In this document: piece after piece, positions 16,508 through 26,563 of the stretch | Position numbering within the stretch: position 1 is the first letter of the stretch | Layout of the letters: each line of letters opens with the position of its first letter | NCBI GenBank assembly: GCA_934438075.1 | Contig: CAKSBF010000007.1 | Span: 1 to 64,000 of the forward strand | Length of the DNA stretch: 64,000 nt | Direction of reading: 5' to 3' | Origin: an uncultured Clostridia bacterium | GTDB taxonomy: Bacteria; Bacillota; Clostridia; UBA1381; UBA9506 | The notes under the pieces: model-generated | Seen by the model: the letters and a program-made list of their open reading frames with translations, nothing else | What the model was told of the DNA's origin: nothing | Databases searched by the model: none | Translations under genes and position numbers: made by a program

Positions 16508-18046
16508 TCATTCGCGCGCCTTTCTACAAATAAATACACAGACTTTTTTAATGACACTAAACAACAATTCCCTTTCCTGCTGATTCATTCCTATCATACA
16601 CATCCCTGCAACATACATCGTCAGCATAACGCTACAGTTGATAACAAGGCCGAGCCATCCTTGTAGAGCAAAAAGATGCATCACAAAACCAGACAGAGCA
16701 CTCAAAAGCAGACACAGCCATATCCCCTTAAACAGTCCTTTATAATAAGCTAACATTGAAATTCCGATCTCCTTGGTAAAAACTATATTTTGTATCACCA
16801 CATTTCCAATAAAATAAGTAATTCCTGTTGCAATCGTTGCTCCAAACAAAGGGTTCCAACGAATCATTATGATCGTTAAAAAAATATTTAAAACAGCGAC
16901 GATAATTTGAAGAATTGCTTGTCCTTTATGCCTATTCATTGCCCATAACATCTGCGCGCCGATGGACTGTGACAGATGGAACATCATCGGAAACATGACA
17001 ATTGCACCGACATAATAAGCCTGTTCATTTTTATCACCTGCCCACAGACTTATAAAATCATGTCCGAAAAACAAAAAAATGAGATAAATAACAGACAAAA
17101 GCATAAAAATCATCCGACCAATTCTGATCATCTCATTTTCAAATTCTTTTGGCTTTGGCTGTGCCTCAACCAAGCGCACAACGCCCGGCATCAATATCCC
17201 ATTAACGCTTGAAGCCATACTTTCAAAATAGTTTGCAAGCTGTGCGCCTATTGCATATACTCCAATAATCGCCGAGGAAGATGCAACCAACATTCCTATA
17301 ATAACCTGATCTGCCATTTTATTTAGCTGGGTTGCAATCATCTGGATAAATACAATACCGGAATATGAGGCAATTTCTTTTACAAAATGTATATCTATTT
17401 TTCCAACAGATGGTTTTATTTTTATTACAGCAAAATGATATAGCACCATCATAAGCGAAAATAATAACGTCAATACAAGGTTGACTGTCACAATTGATAT
17501 TCCTTTTCCACCAAGATGTAGTACCAAAAATGATATGGCTACACGCAGCACAATTCGAATAATATCCGTTGTTTTCGAAAATACATAACGTTCAAAAGCA
17601 AAAATCGTTTTTTGAAAAGGAGTGAAACACAGTGTAACCGCCGCATTTATCATGGTAATAGTAAACATAATTTTTGCTCTTTGTATTTCTTCACCACTCA
17701 GACCAATACCAAAAACGGCCGAAAAATTATGCTGCAAAATGAATCCAAAAATAACAATTACAATTCCTATTACTGCATAGAATACCAAAATTACAGATAA
17801 AAAATCACTCTGTTTCTTTTTATCATCAAGAACACGATACTTTGCCATATAGCGAATCACTGCATTACCAACGCCCAAATCAAACAAATACAGATACGAT
17901 GTAATCGAACTGACCAGGCTATAGACCCCGTATTCCGACTGTCCGAATGAGCGTATTAAAAACGGAGTAAAAAACAGGCTTGATAATATTTCCGCAAACA
18001 TCAGCACATAAGATAAGACTGCTCCCTTTTTTCTTGCACCTACCAT
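16508..18046 (-). CDS. Oligosaccharide flippase (Wzx, PST family)
   Basis: This 512-residue membrane protein has about 14 hydrophobic segments and the polysaccharide-transport family start FLIRSFGQSEYGVYSLVSS followed by LFDLGVGNAVIRYMAKYR. Members flip undecaprenyl-pyrophosphate-linked repeat units across the membrane. The ATG lies after AAGGT. It pairs in the operon with the EpsG-like polymerase at 19797, giving a Wzx/Wzy-dependent layout with the Wzz-kinase-phosphatase module at the operon head. Only ten bases separate it from the acyltransferase gene upstream. Confidence 0.9.
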   Translation of the reverse strand: MVGARKKGAVLSYVLMFAEILSSLFFTPFLIRSFGQSEYGVYSLVSSITSYLYLFDLGVGNAVIRYMAKYRVLDDKKKQSDFLSVILVFYAVIGIVIVIFGFILQHNFSAVFGIGLSGEEIQRAKIMFTITMINAAVTLCFTPFQKTIFAFERYVFSKTTDIIRIVLRVAISFLVLHLGGKGISIVTVNLVLTLLFSLMMVLYHFAVIKIKPSVGKIDIHFVKEIASYSGIVFIQMIATQLNKMADQVIIGMLVASSSAIIGVYAIGAQLANYFESMASSVNGILMPGVVRLVEAQPKPKEFENEMIRIGRMIFMLLSVIYLIFLFFGHDFISLWAGDKNEQAYYVGAIVMFPMMFHLSQSIGAQMLWAMNRHKGQAILQIIVAVLNIFLTIIMIRWNPLFGATIATGITYFIGNVVIQNIVFTKEIGISMLAYYKGLFKGIWLCLLLSALSGFVMHLFALQGWLGLVINCSVMLTMYVAGMCMIGMNQQERELLFSVIKKVCVFICRKARE

Positions 18047-18055
18047 TTTCTGACC

Positions 18056-18613
18056 TTAAATCCCTTTCTCTTTATATTTTATAATTTTTGCCGGTACTCC
18101 CGCAACAATTGCATTCATCGGTATGTTTTTCCCGGTCACCACGGATTTAGCGGCACAAACTACATTATCCCCTATCGTACTGCCTTTTAAAATAGTACAG
18201 TTTTGTGCTATCCATACATTTTTACCAATCTCAATCTTTGCAACTTTGTTTTTTTGCGCATGATAATCATCTCCTTTTTCCGTTCCATGATCCATATCAA
18301 TGATGTAGGAATATGCTGCAATGCCTGTTTTGTTTCCAATCGTTACCCCGCCACCCTTTGACGCATAAATAATGGTCCCGTGGTTAATGCGAACATCGTC
18401 CCCTATCACTATCGGACCATCACCATCTAAGATGCAATCTCCACGAAAATGTACATTTTTTCCAAGTGAAATATTTGGATTCAAGACTTTAACGCTTCCT
18501 TGGAAAACGATACTGCTGACATCAGCGCCTGTCTTTTCCCTGAAAAGACACCTTGTATACTCTATGCGTATTTTATAAAGCATCTTGTCAATAAAGCTTA
18601 CAATATGTATCAT
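18056..18613 (-). CDS. Hexapeptide-repeat acyltransferase
   Basis: This 185-residue protein is a left-handed beta-helix acyltransferase of the WbbJ/serine-acetyltransferase-like group. Hexapeptide repeats run from about residue 35 to 165, with INHGTIIYASKGGGVTIGN and AQNCTILKGSTIGDNVVC, and the end AGVPAKIIKYKEKG is typical. It would add an acetyl group to a sugar of the repeat unit. The ATG is five bases after GGAGG. It lies between a glycosyltransferase and the flippase in the capsule operon. The acceptor is unknown. Confidence 0.87.
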   Translation of the reverse strand: MIHIVSFIDKMLYKIRIEYTRCLFREKTGADVSSIVFQGSVKVLNPNISLGKNVHFRGDCILDGDGPIVIGDDVRINHGTIIYASKGGGVTIGNKTGIAAYSYIIDMDHGTEKGDDYHAQKNKVAKIEIGKNVWIAQNCTILKGSTIGDNVVCAAKSVVTGKNIPMNAIVAGVPAKIIKYKEKGI

Positions 18614-18668
18614 TATAACCTCCGTTCCTGCTTTCCCACCGCAAACTTTTCGCAGTTGAAATTCAAGC

Positions 18669-19784
18669 TTACTTCTCCAGTAATTGTGTCATTTCTCTTA
18701 TAAACCTCTTATCCAACCTCCTAATCCTTTCCCTGCCGTTATATCCGTCCTCAAAATCAACGGAAATTATCGCCTCGGCAATTCTTTGCGGCGTTTGCTC
18801 TTCATAATAATAAATGTCGCCGCCGACTGCCGACCCCTCTATCGCGGGAATACGAACGGAGACCACCCGTAGTCCATTTGCCATATAAGATAATATTTTA
18901 GAAGGAAATGAGGTTGCATTAAACGCCGCATCCGGGTTTTGCGTACTCATGCCGATTTGGCATTTCTGCAAAAAACAAATATATTCCTCTCCGCTCAGGC
19001 AGCCATCGTAACTGACCTTAGCAGCAGATTTCCTGTTGGTTTGCTCCATCAAGTCCAACAGCTTGCTCTTCTGCTCTTCAGTGCCAAAGCCCAGAATATG
19101 AACATGGTAATTTTCAGGAAGCCATCTAGTAGTAATAGTAGTAGTAACGGCCCCACCTTTTATCGGGTCAAAAGTTCCCGCATACACCACGTGAATTTTA
19201 TCATCTTCAAACCGTTCTCCCCTGTCCGGCTCAACCTGATAGGTTCCATGGATCAGTACATACGGCTTTTTTTCTGTATTTAATTGCCGGTGTAGCAGTT
19301 CGGTTGGAAAAATATATTTGTCTGCGCAGGCAATAAACTTTTTCTCCATTTTCTGTGACAGCTTTGACTTTAGAAAGACATCATTATAAATTTCCTCTGT
19401 TTCCAGTATCATCTGAAATTTTTTTATTTTTTTTGCCCAATAAACACACCGCATAAGCCCTAATGAGTGGTAAACCAAAACAGACTCTTTTCGTTTAACA
19501 TGGCACAATAACCAAAAAAACAAAATTATATTTTGTCGAAATACCTGGCAAATGCGCAGTAACTTAAAGTGGCTTTTCACTAACCTTGTAAAATAATGTA
19601 CACAAATGCCATTTATTTCCTCATCTGCAGCTTTCATTCCCTTGTCCGACACCATATTACACGCAATGATCTGCGGAGAAAATCCACTTTCTTTCAGTGC
19701 ATGATAAATATAATTCATCTTATTTACCGCAGCAGGACTAACCCCCTGTTCATTAGGATTTCCATAAAAACCAATATACTTCAT
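18669..19784 (-). CDS. Glycosyltransferase family 4 protein
   Basis: This 371-residue protein has the two-Rossmann GT-B layout. The C-terminal half shows VVYAGTFDPIKGG, HILGFGTEE and the acceptor-end segment NATSFPSKILSYMANGLRVV. The last segment is typical of GT4-like enzymes, although the classical E-x7-E is not clear. The ATG of MKYIGFYGN is seven bases after AAGGAG; a GTG two codons upstream is in poorer position. Donor and acceptor sugars are unknown. It lies between the EpsG-like polymerase and the acyltransferase. Confidence 0.8.
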   Translation of the reverse strand: MKYIGFYGNPNEQGVSPAAVNKMNYIYHALKESGFSPQIIACNMVSDKGMKAADEEINGICVHYFTRLVKSHFKLLRICQVFRQNIILFFWLLCHVKRKESVLVYHSLGLMRCVYWAKKIKKFQMILETEEIYNDVFLKSKLSQKMEKKFIACADKYIFPTELLHRQLNTEKKPYVLIHGTYQVEPDRGERFEDDKIHVVYAGTFDPIKGGAVTTTITTRWLPENYHVHILGFGTEEQKSKLLDLMEQTNRKSAAKVSYDGCLSGEEYICFLQKCQIGMSTQNPDAAFNATSFPSKILSYMANGLRVVSVRIPAIEGSAVGGDIYYYEEQTPQRIAEAIISVDFEDGYNGRERIRRLDKRFIREMTQLLEK

Positions 19785-19796
19785 TGACACTCTCCT

Positions 19797-20864
19797 TTAC
19801 TGCCAGAAAAAGTAATAAATAATTAACTTTAGGTCAGCCGCCAATACCTGCGTGTAGAAAAAATAAGCTCCGACAAATAAATATCCTGCCGCAAAACTCC
19901 AGCGCAATGCCTGTGATTTTATCGCCTTAATCTGGTTTGGTATAAATATAATTACATATATATAATAGTAAAAATACAACCGAAAGAGTGTAGGATTCGC
20001 TTTAAGCATCCAGAAAATTGCCGCTGTTGACGCTATCATGAAGAACACCAATGAATTAATGGGATTGCTTCCCCTAAACTGCTCCTGCATCACTACCGTA
20101 CTGATGAATATCAGCATAATAAATAAAAACTGAAACGTTCCTCCGGTTTCTTGCTCTGCATAATAATTACTGGCGTTTTCATTCAAAAATGCCAATATTG
20201 GGCTTTTAAAAATATAAATCACAATACCGATGACGAGAAACAGAAAAACACTGCCCCAACTTATTTTTAAATATCGCAGCCAATACATCGGCAAAAAAAT
20301 AATAGCTGTTTTGTGAAACATCATTGCCAAAAGAACCAGCAAGACAAAGCGCACAGGTCTCTTTTTAGGAATACACAAGAATGCCAATACCGTAATACCC
20401 ATAGCAAGTGCCTGACGTATTGCTGAAAAAGTAAAGGTATAAAATCCAAACAGCAGATAAATAACCCAGCTGAGCTCCGGATAATCGGAATATTTGTGAA
20501 TTATCAGAGCAACCGGCGCAATAGAAACCGCCGCACAAATCAAAAGTAATACCGGATAACCGGCGTGAAACTGATGTCCCAAAAACCAGTTTAGCAATAC
20601 ATAGCCCGGCTCGTCAAAAAAGCCGAGCGGCAATCTGTCCAAAGAAATGTTGGAATAATAATGAAGAAATCTATATACATAGCCATTTGTGTCAATACCA
20701 ATTGTCTTCTTTCTCAACCCGACAATTAATATTAATATTGTTGCAATCACAATCTCATAGACACACGACTGTTTTTTCCATTTCAAATCATTTTCATGAA
20801 ACCGAAAAAAAAACGGGTACAAAAAAATAAGCATCAGCACGTAGCCTATATATAAAAACATCAT
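19797..20864 (-). CDS. EpsG-family polysaccharide polymerase (Wzy-like)
   Basis: This 355-residue protein has about 10 membrane segments and the EpsG-family pattern GLRKKTIGIDTNGYVYRFLHYY near residues 49-70, DEPGYVLLNWFLG after it and FTFSAIRQALAMGITVLAF in the middle. EpsG-like proteins are the likely polymerases of Wzx/Wzy-type exopolysaccharide systems in Bacillota. It overlaps the preceding glycosyltransferase in ATGA, showing tight translational coupling. An ATGATG start is preceded by GGTGGGAG; either ATG is possible. Confidence 0.85.
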   Translation of the reverse strand: MMFLYIGYVLMLIFLYPFFFRFHENDLKWKKQSCVYEIVIATILILIVGLRKKTIGIDTNGYVYRFLHYYSNISLDRLPLGFFDEPGYVLLNWFLGHQFHAGYPVLLLICAAVSIAPVALIIHKYSDYPELSWVIYLLFGFYTFTFSAIRQALAMGITVLAFLCIPKKRPVRFVLLVLLAMMFHKTAIIFLPMYWLRYLKISWGSVFLFLVIGIVIYIFKSPILAFLNENASNYYAEQETGGTFQFLFIMLIFISTVVMQEQFRGSNPINSLVFFMIASTAAIFWMLKANPTLFRLYFYYYIYVIIFIPNQIKAIKSQALRWSFAAGYLFVGAYFFYTQVLAADLKLIIYYFFWQ

Positions 20865-22066
20865 TTATCTCCCACCGTTTCTTGGTATAAAGTAACATAA
20901 TCATGATAGCGTTCCTGCTGCGCAAACATCTGAGCTCTTTTTCTGCATGCCGCCGCTGGAAAGATCTCTTCCTTCATGTGCTCAACTGCAGCAAGCATAG
21001 CAAGTGTATCGCCGCATTCCACCACTATACCGCAAGTCTCATCCACAATTTCCGTACAGCCACCCGTTCGATATGTAATTACGGGTGTGCCGCAGGCTAA
21101 GGCCTCCGCATTTACCAAACCAAAGGTATCTTCATAAGATGGGTTTAAAAACACATCCGCCATTGAATAAACCTTTGACAACTGCGTTACGTCATTTGTT
21201 CTATTAATGCCGGTAATATTACCGGGCAACGACTTTATCTGTTCCTGCGTCAATCCCGCCAAAACCAGAGTGACACCCTCCGGCAGCATTTCTGCCATCT
21301 TAAAAAAATCATAAGAACCTTTTCGCCTGCTCATCCCCATCGCAAGACCCAGAGCTATAAATTGCCCCTCTAAACCCAGTTTCTGCCGCAAGTCACTATC
21401 TCTTGGCTGAAATGCCTCCAAATCAATGCCGTTATGAATCACCTGAAATTTTTCAGCTCCGCTCAGCACGGCAGACTCTTTTGCAAGTTCTGTAACCCAC
21501 TCGGATACCCCTACCACAAATAAATGGGGAATATTGGCAAACCACTTTTGTTTATCTCTCTGCATTTTCCCGGAACGATCAAAAAACAGGCTTTTATTGT
21601 CCTCCTTTAAATTAGGGCAATTGTTGCATCCTGTTTTCCAACCCTCACAGCCTGCCATAGTAAAATGACAGCACTTCCCCGTAAAAAACCAACAGTCATG
21701 CAGTGTCAATATTGTCGTAATATTATGTTTCGCCAAATAGTGAAGCAACATTTTTAAATTAATATTATTAGAATGTAAATTATGCAAATGCACAACATCC
21801 GGTTTCATGTTATCCAATTTTTTCAAAAGCTCCCGCGTCCCAAAATATGAAAAATATCCCTGCAAACCGGTGAGACGCGAAAGCAGCGCATGTACCTTCT
21901 GCTCTGCTATGCTACCAAAACGAAAAGCCTCTCTGTCATCCGCTGTTCCTTGAGAATATGCCGCGATACACTCCAAACCACTTGCACGCGCACACTCCTC
22001 AATGCCCTTCACAATACGTCCGGTACTGGCTGTTCCGTATACACAATTAATTTGTACAATTTTCAT
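20861..22066 (-). CDS. Glycosyltransferase family 4 protein
   Basis: This 401-residue GT-B enzyme starts MKIVQINCVYGTASTGRI, typical of GT4 proteins in WcaC/PssE-like capsule loci. The TLHDCWFFTGKC segment with several Cys and His residues is a hallmark of this subgroup. The C-terminal E-x7-E motif reads EDTFGLVNAE within NPSYEDTFGLVNAEALACG. The ATG follows AAAGGG; 14 more upstream codons are rejected. It overlaps the previous gene by about 20 bases and the next gene in ATGA. The transferred sugar is not known. Confidence 0.87.
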   Translation of the reverse strand: MKIVQINCVYGTASTGRIVKGIEECARASGLECIAAYSQGTADDREAFRFGSIAEQKVHALLSRLTGLQGYFSYFGTRELLKKLDNMKPDVVHLHNLHSNNINLKMLLHYLAKHNITTILTLHDCWFFTGKCCHFTMAGCEGWKTGCNNCPNLKEDNKSLFFDRSGKMQRDKQKWFANIPHLFVVGVSEWVTELAKESAVLSGAEKFQVIHNGIDLEAFQPRDSDLRQKLGLEGQFIALGLAMGMSRRKGSYDFFKMAEMLPEGVTLVLAGLTQEQIKSLPGNITGINRTNDVTQLSKVYSMADVFLNPSYEDTFGLVNAEALACGTPVITYRTGGCTEIVDETCGIVVECGDTLAMLAAVEHMKEEIFPAAACRKRAQMFAQQERYHDYVTLYQETVGDK

Positions 22067-23357
22067 ATTTTTGCCCTTTACATACATTGATAAAATCTCG
22101 TTTAACACTTTGACTTATTTCTTTTCTATCATGATTCTTAATCAAACAATTTTGTGCCCTTTCCCGCCATTCATATATCAATTCTTCTTTTTTTGTCAGT
22201 TCCAAAAGGCACGGCAGAACATATCGTAAATCATCCACACAAATTGCCGCATTCTCTCGCTTTAAATATTTTAACCCACTATGTTCCTTCCACGCAATTG
22301 CAAGTACAGCACAACCGCTTGCCAAACAATCAACAATTTTAGTTGAAAAAGATAGCCTCGTTAGCAGCCTGTTTTTTAAACCAAATGCTTCAATATGCAA
22401 GGCAATATCACTTTGTTCATACTTTTCACGTAACGCTTCCAGCGAAATAAGACTGTGTACAAAGGAATTTTTTTGATCATTTAATAATCTCTGTTGTTTT
22501 TTTGTCATAGTGCCACCTGTATAAATATGCAGCTGCATTTTCAATTCATTTTGATTAATTACACGCAAGGCTTGTACTATTTTACATAGTGTTTTAACCC
22601 TTCCGCAATAAATACCTCCTGCATATATCAAGCGAATCGGTTGATGAGGATACCGCAATAATGTTGCTTTAGGAACACCCGACTTTCTGAGTATTTTCAT
22701 ATTTACCCCAAAGGCTTCCTCATACTCCTTTTTTTGCTCCTCTGTCATAGTATAAACAAGGTCATAGTCAGGAAATGTTTTGCGCATATCATGGCGCAAA
22801 ACAAAGCGATTGAGCCAGTAAACAGGTGAAATATGAAATTGCCGCAAAGAATAATTATCGTCAGAAATATACGATATAATCGGTTTATTTGTTAGCTTTT
22901 TAATATGTCGTACCATTGCAAGCATTCGCTGGCTGGCGTAACATGGTGCAAAAATTACGTCAGGAGCAAACTCTTCCACAAACTGTTTTAATTCTTTACT
23001 TTTCCAATCACTTACAAGCCACATCAATTCTTGCAACACAAAGAACAGCGGAAGGCGAATTGCCTTGAATGCACTATACCCTTTTATTTGCTGTATTTGA
23101 ATTTCTGAATGTCCTTCTTTAGTCTTTTCGTCTTCTAGAACAAAACATTTTCCAACCGGTTCCTTTTTTAATAAATTTCTCAGCACAGAAGCATCTGTCA
23201 TTTGATAATATCTTTTGCAAAGATGATTGGAAGGCATGCCGGGATTACAATAAATTTGTGCAAATTCGGCTTCCATATCTCCGAAAATGTTGGATAGCAC
23301 ATTACCGCCGTTAGTATCATCGCGCCAAACCTCCGCAGAAATCACAAGAATCCTCAT
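22047..23357 (-). CDS. Glycosyltransferase, GT-B type
   Basis: This 436-residue protein has the fold pattern of GT4-like enzymes: an N-terminal ISAEVWRDDTNGGNVLSNIF, a central LIYAGGIYCGRVKTL and a C-terminal LSFSTKIVDCLASGCAVLAI where the donor-binding helix lies. Similarity to a named subfamily is weak. The ATG is six bases after GGGGAG; 33 upstream codons in frame are discarded. Its end overlaps the next gene by 20 bases. The DNA of this gene is visibly more AT-rich than the housekeeping genes around the locus, common for capsule genes. Confidence 0.78.
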   Translation of the reverse strand: MRILVISAEVWRDDTNGGNVLSNIFGDMEAEFAQIYCNPGMPSNHLCKRYYQMTDASVLRNLLKKEPVGKCFVLEDEKTKEGHSEIQIQQIKGYSAFKAIRLPLFFVLQELMWLVSDWKSKELKQFVEEFAPDVIFAPCYASQRMLAMVRHIKKLTNKPIISYISDDNYSLRQFHISPVYWLNRFVLRHDMRKTFPDYDLVYTMTEEQKKEYEEAFGVNMKILRKSGVPKATLLRYPHQPIRLIYAGGIYCGRVKTLCKIVQALRVINQNELKMQLHIYTGGTMTKKQQRLLNDQKNSFVHSLISLEALREKYEQSDIALHIEAFGLKNRLLTRLSFSTKIVDCLASGCAVLAIAWKEHSGLKYLKRENAAICVDDLRYVLPCLLELTKKEELIYEWRERAQNCLIKNHDRKEISQSVKRDFINVCKGQKYENCTN

Positions 23358-23373
23358 ATTACACTCCCCTTCA

Positions 23374-24369
23374 TTATCTACTTTTACATTGGTGATACAG
23401 CGATAAAACTTTTGAGCCGAGTGGAATACCAAGCACATTACAAATACACGCCGCAACCCGCACTTTTTTTGTCACATTACCTTGCAAGAGATGTTTGTGC
23501 TCTTTTAATTCAGGATGTAACATTTTCTGTTCCTGTTTATCCAAATTGCTATATATAATTAAAGCACAGCAATAGTGATACGCTAAAAAATCCTTTAAAT
23601 ATTTTCCGCCCGCTCCATAGGAGTCCAGTTTTTTCTCCCACTTTTTCATAATAAACATCAAATCTGATACACTTTTTGCATTCGCCGTACCCGTGATAGA
23701 ATCGGACCTGCCTTTTAAATAAATATAAAAACTGTCATTAACAGCGCTAAAACTCTCCGCACATAAAAACGCATGAATAAGCCAGTCAACATCTTCACTT
23801 TTAATTCCTTTTTCAAAAAAAATGTCTTTCAGCAATACCAATTCCCGACGAATAGCCACAATCCATGCAGAACCCGGAAATTTGCCACTCGAAATCAAAT
23901 ATTTCAGTACATCTTCTTGTGAATGATTTTCCAGATAATTTATATCATACCCATCGCGCGAAATCGTGCATAAATTGGTAAGGCAATCACAATCCTTACA
24001 ACCGTATAAAATAATATCATTCGCTTTCCCATTCGGATGATTAGACTGCATTTTTTGGGAAATCTGTTCCAGACTGTTGCTATTTTCCCAAAAATCATCA
24101 CTATCCAGAAAAAGCAAATATTTTCCCTTTGAAGCATGAATTCCCGCATTACGAGCATCTGATAAACCCCCGTTTTCTTTATGGATTACCTTCACCCTTT
24201 CATCCATGGCTGCATATGCGTCACAGATCGCCGGACAACTATCAGAACTGCCATCATCGGATAAGATAACTTCTATATCACGAAAATTTTGGGTCAATAC
24301 ACTATCTACACACCTTTTTAAATATTTTTCTACATTATAAACCGGAACAATAACACTAATCAACGGCAT
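23374..24369 (-). CDS. Glycosyltransferase family 2 protein
   Basis: This 331-residue GT-A enzyme begins MPLISVIVPVYNVEKYLKRC. The nucleotide-binding LSDDGSSDS and the metal-binding DxD region FLDSDDFW are present, and GGLSDARNAGI lies between them. The C-terminal part is a variable acceptor domain. A second family 2 enzyme is next upstream, 22 bases away, and shares the N-terminal pattern, so the two may be diverged duplicates. The ATG is eight bases after an AGGG. Donor and linkage are unknown. Confidence 0.9.
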   Translation of the reverse strand: MPLISVIVPVYNVEKYLKRCVDSVLTQNFRDIEVILSDDGSSDSCPAICDAYAAMDERVKVIHKENGGLSDARNAGIHASKGKYLLFLDSDDFWENSNSLEQISQKMQSNHPNGKANDIILYGCKDCDCLTNLCTISRDGYDINYLENHSQEDVLKYLISSGKFPGSAWIVAIRRELVLLKDIFFEKGIKSEDVDWLIHAFLCAESFSAVNDSFYIYLKGRSDSITGTANAKSVSDLMFIMKKWEKKLDSYGAGGKYLKDFLAYHYCCALIIYSNLDKQEQKMLHPELKEHKHLLQGNVTKKVRVAACICNVLGIPLGSKVLSLYHQCKSR

Positions 24370-24391
24370 AGACCCATCCCTCTCCAATTAA

Positions 24392-25453
24392 TTACTTATG
24401 CATTATTTTTTTAATACAGTAACTCAACCAATATACACCCGTTGCAAAGCGATATTTCGCACAGACGAAAAATACTTTCCAATACAGCGGAAAATATTGA
24501 AAATCAAGCTGCCAATATGCCTTGCGGTAGCGAGGCGTGGTTAAAATTTTTTTAATTTCCTTTTTTTTCCAAAAATACGAGTTGTTACTCGACAAAATAT
24601 TTAAACTAAGGCCTATTAAACTTAGAGCAATTCTATTATTTAGGGCTACGCTATACCGTTCTGACAAGCCTTGAATACTTATAAACCGCTCAATATAATT
24701 ATATAAATTTTGCCATTTTTCATATAAATTCTTCTTATATTGGCTTGTTAATGAGTTCTCATTATCTCTCCTATAATGATACTTGCACGCATGGACATAA
24801 TAGGCGCTTTTCATGTTAATTAAACAATAAATATTAAAAAGAGCATCTTCTGTGCCAATCTGCTTTGTATCCACAAAGCGAACCTTATTGTTTTGAATCA
24901 AGTTCGCACGGTATAGCTTAACGCATGCCGTTACGATGGAATCCATATGGGACGGGTCAGATAACTCTTTGCCAACCAACCCTACACAACGACGAAATAT
25001 CAAGTCCTGTGCTTCTTCTTCATCAAACAAATGATTTTCAATATATGGAAAAATATATTTGGGCTTAGAAAAGGCAGCATACTCCCTTACATAAGAGCAA
25101 AGCACCAAATCGACATCGTATAATAATGCCTGCTCCAAAAGAACCGAACAGGTATCTGCATCAATCCAATCATCGCCGTCAACAAACATAATAAACTCGC
25201 CGTATGCTTTCTCTAATGCAGAATTGCGTGCACCGGAGAGACCCATATTTTCCTGCGAAATAACAACTATTCTCGCGTCCATAGCAGCGTATTGCTTTAA
25301 AACTTCCGCAGAGCCATCTGTACTGCCGTCATCCACACAAATAATTTCCAGGTTGTGATAAGTCTGATAAATAAGACTGTCTAAACATGTGCGCAAATAT
25401 TGTTCTACATTATATACCGGAACAATAATACTAATTAATGGCTCATGATTCAT
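24392..25453 (-). CDS. Glycosyltransferase family 2 protein
   Basis: This 353-residue GT-A enzyme has PLISIIVPVYNVEQYLRTC at its start, CVDDGSTDGSAEV, MGLSGARNSAL and MFVDGDDWID as donor and metal sites. The C-terminal half is AT-rich in DNA and carries aromatic-rich segments that may contact lipid. It overlaps the upstream GT4 gene in ATGA and is preceded by AGGAG. It is likely to add one sugar of the repeat unit; which one cannot be told. Confidence 0.9.
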   Translation of the reverse strand: MNHEPLISIIVPVYNVEQYLRTCLDSLIYQTYHNLEIICVDDGSTDGSAEVLKQYAAMDARIVVISQENMGLSGARNSALEKAYGEFIMFVDGDDWIDADTCSVLLEQALLYDVDLVLCSYVREYAAFSKPKYIFPYIENHLFDEEEAQDLIFRRCVGLVGKELSDPSHMDSIVTACVKLYRANLIQNNKVRFVDTKQIGTEDALFNIYCLINMKSAYYVHACKYHYRRDNENSLTSQYKKNLYEKWQNLYNYIERFISIQGLSERYSVALNNRIALSLIGLSLNILSSNNSYFWKKKEIKKILTTPRYRKAYWQLDFQYFPLYWKVFFVCAKYRFATGVYWLSYCIKKIMHK

Positions 25454-26553
25454 AGAAGCACTCTCCTATAGATTTCTTGCATTTCCCCTTTTACATTTTT
25501 AATATCAAATTTTAGCACTAAAGCTTTGTTTTCAGCGCCCACTTTTTCACATAGATCAGAATCCTCTTTTAAAGACTTTATTGCTTCCGCAAAGCGATTG
25601 ACATCATCCGGCTTATATAATGAGGTGCACTGCGCTTGCCCAAAAATATCCATCGTGCCTCTAATATTTGTTACAACACAAGGCAATCCGGCAGCCATGG
25701 CCTCTAATAATGACATCGGCAATCCCTCCCGAATCGAAGGAAAGGCAAATACGTCTGCGATTGAAAGCCACTCAGCAATATTTTTCTGAAAGTCAACCAA
25801 TTTCAGGCGATCGTCCATGCCATATTCCTGTGCTAAAGCAGTAAGTGTCTCTCTTTGATCGCCTTTTCCGCAAATAACATAATAAATATCATTATCAAAA
25901 AGTCTGTGAATTGCTTCCAAAATTACACGATGGTTTTTGTTTTGATTTAGCTCGCCGACCGAAAGCACGACAAAAGCATTCTCCGGTATATGATAATGTT
26001 CTCTCAAACGACTTGGCTGCGCTGCCTCCAAAGCAACTTTTTTGCAGTCAACGCCCATGCCGGGAATGTAATACACTTCTTTTGCTGCAAAAGTTTTGGC
26101 CCGCTCATAATCCTCATGATTAATGGTAATCAATGCGTCGGTAAAATGCGCACAAAATCGTTCTGCCGGATAATACAGCAACCAGTTGATGAGCGGCGCA
26201 CCTTTATAAAAATGAAAACCGTGCGCTGTGTACATTACCTTTGTCCCCTTTTTACGCGCATTGCGTGCGGCAAGCCTTGTTAAAATTGAAGCAACCGGCG
26301 TGTGACAGTGAATAAGATCAAACTCACTTTCGGAAATGATTTGTTTCAGTTCGCGATACGCCTTCAGATTTGCCTTTGCAAGCGGCGAACGCTCAATATC
26401 AATCTTATGTTGAACATCAACATACGGTATTTCTTCCTCTCCCCTTGCAGCAGTATGTACCTCATATCCTAAATCATGAAAATATTTCAGATACGGAAGA
26501 TGGAAAGCAGTGAAATGAATATTTACAGAAGCTACAAACAAAATTTTTTTCAT
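25450..26553 (-). CDS. Glycosyltransferase family 4 protein
   Basis: This 367-residue GT-B enzyme starts MKKILFVASVNIHFTAFHLP, as in the Bacillus EpsD/Campylobacter PglA-like group. HCHTPVASILTRLAAR and YTAHGFHFYKGAP are present, and the E-x7-E motif reads EGLPMSLLE in SIREGLPMSLLEAMAAGLP. EpsD/PglA-like enzymes often add the second sugar after bacillosamine-type initiation, which fits its place directly after the initiating genes. The ATG leaves a ten-base gap to the acetyltransferase gene; the nearest AAGGAG is about 15 bases upstream, so a start further upstream is possible. Confidence 0.87.
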   Translation of the reverse strand: MKKILFVASVNIHFTAFHLPYLKYFHDLGYEVHTAARGEEEIPYVDVQHKIDIERSPLAKANLKAYRELKQIISESEFDLIHCHTPVASILTRLAARNARKKGTKVMYTAHGFHFYKGAPLINWLLYYPAERFCAHFTDALITINHEDYERAKTFAAKEVYYIPGMGVDCKKVALEAAQPSRLREHYHIPENAFVVLSVGELNQNKNHRVILEAIHRLFDNDIYYVICGKGDQRETLTALAQEYGMDDRLKLVDFQKNIAEWLSIADVFAFPSIREGLPMSLLEAMAAGLPCVVTNIRGTMDIFGQAQCTSLYKPDDVNRFAEAIKSLKEDSDLCEKVGAENKALVLKFDIKNVKGEMQEIYRRVLL

Positions 26554-26563
26554 ATTATGTTTT

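Noticed and set aside
19534..19540. TGTCGAA Spo0A-type box
   Set aside because: It lies inside a glycosyltransferase coding region, alone and far from any promoter, so chance is the better explanation.
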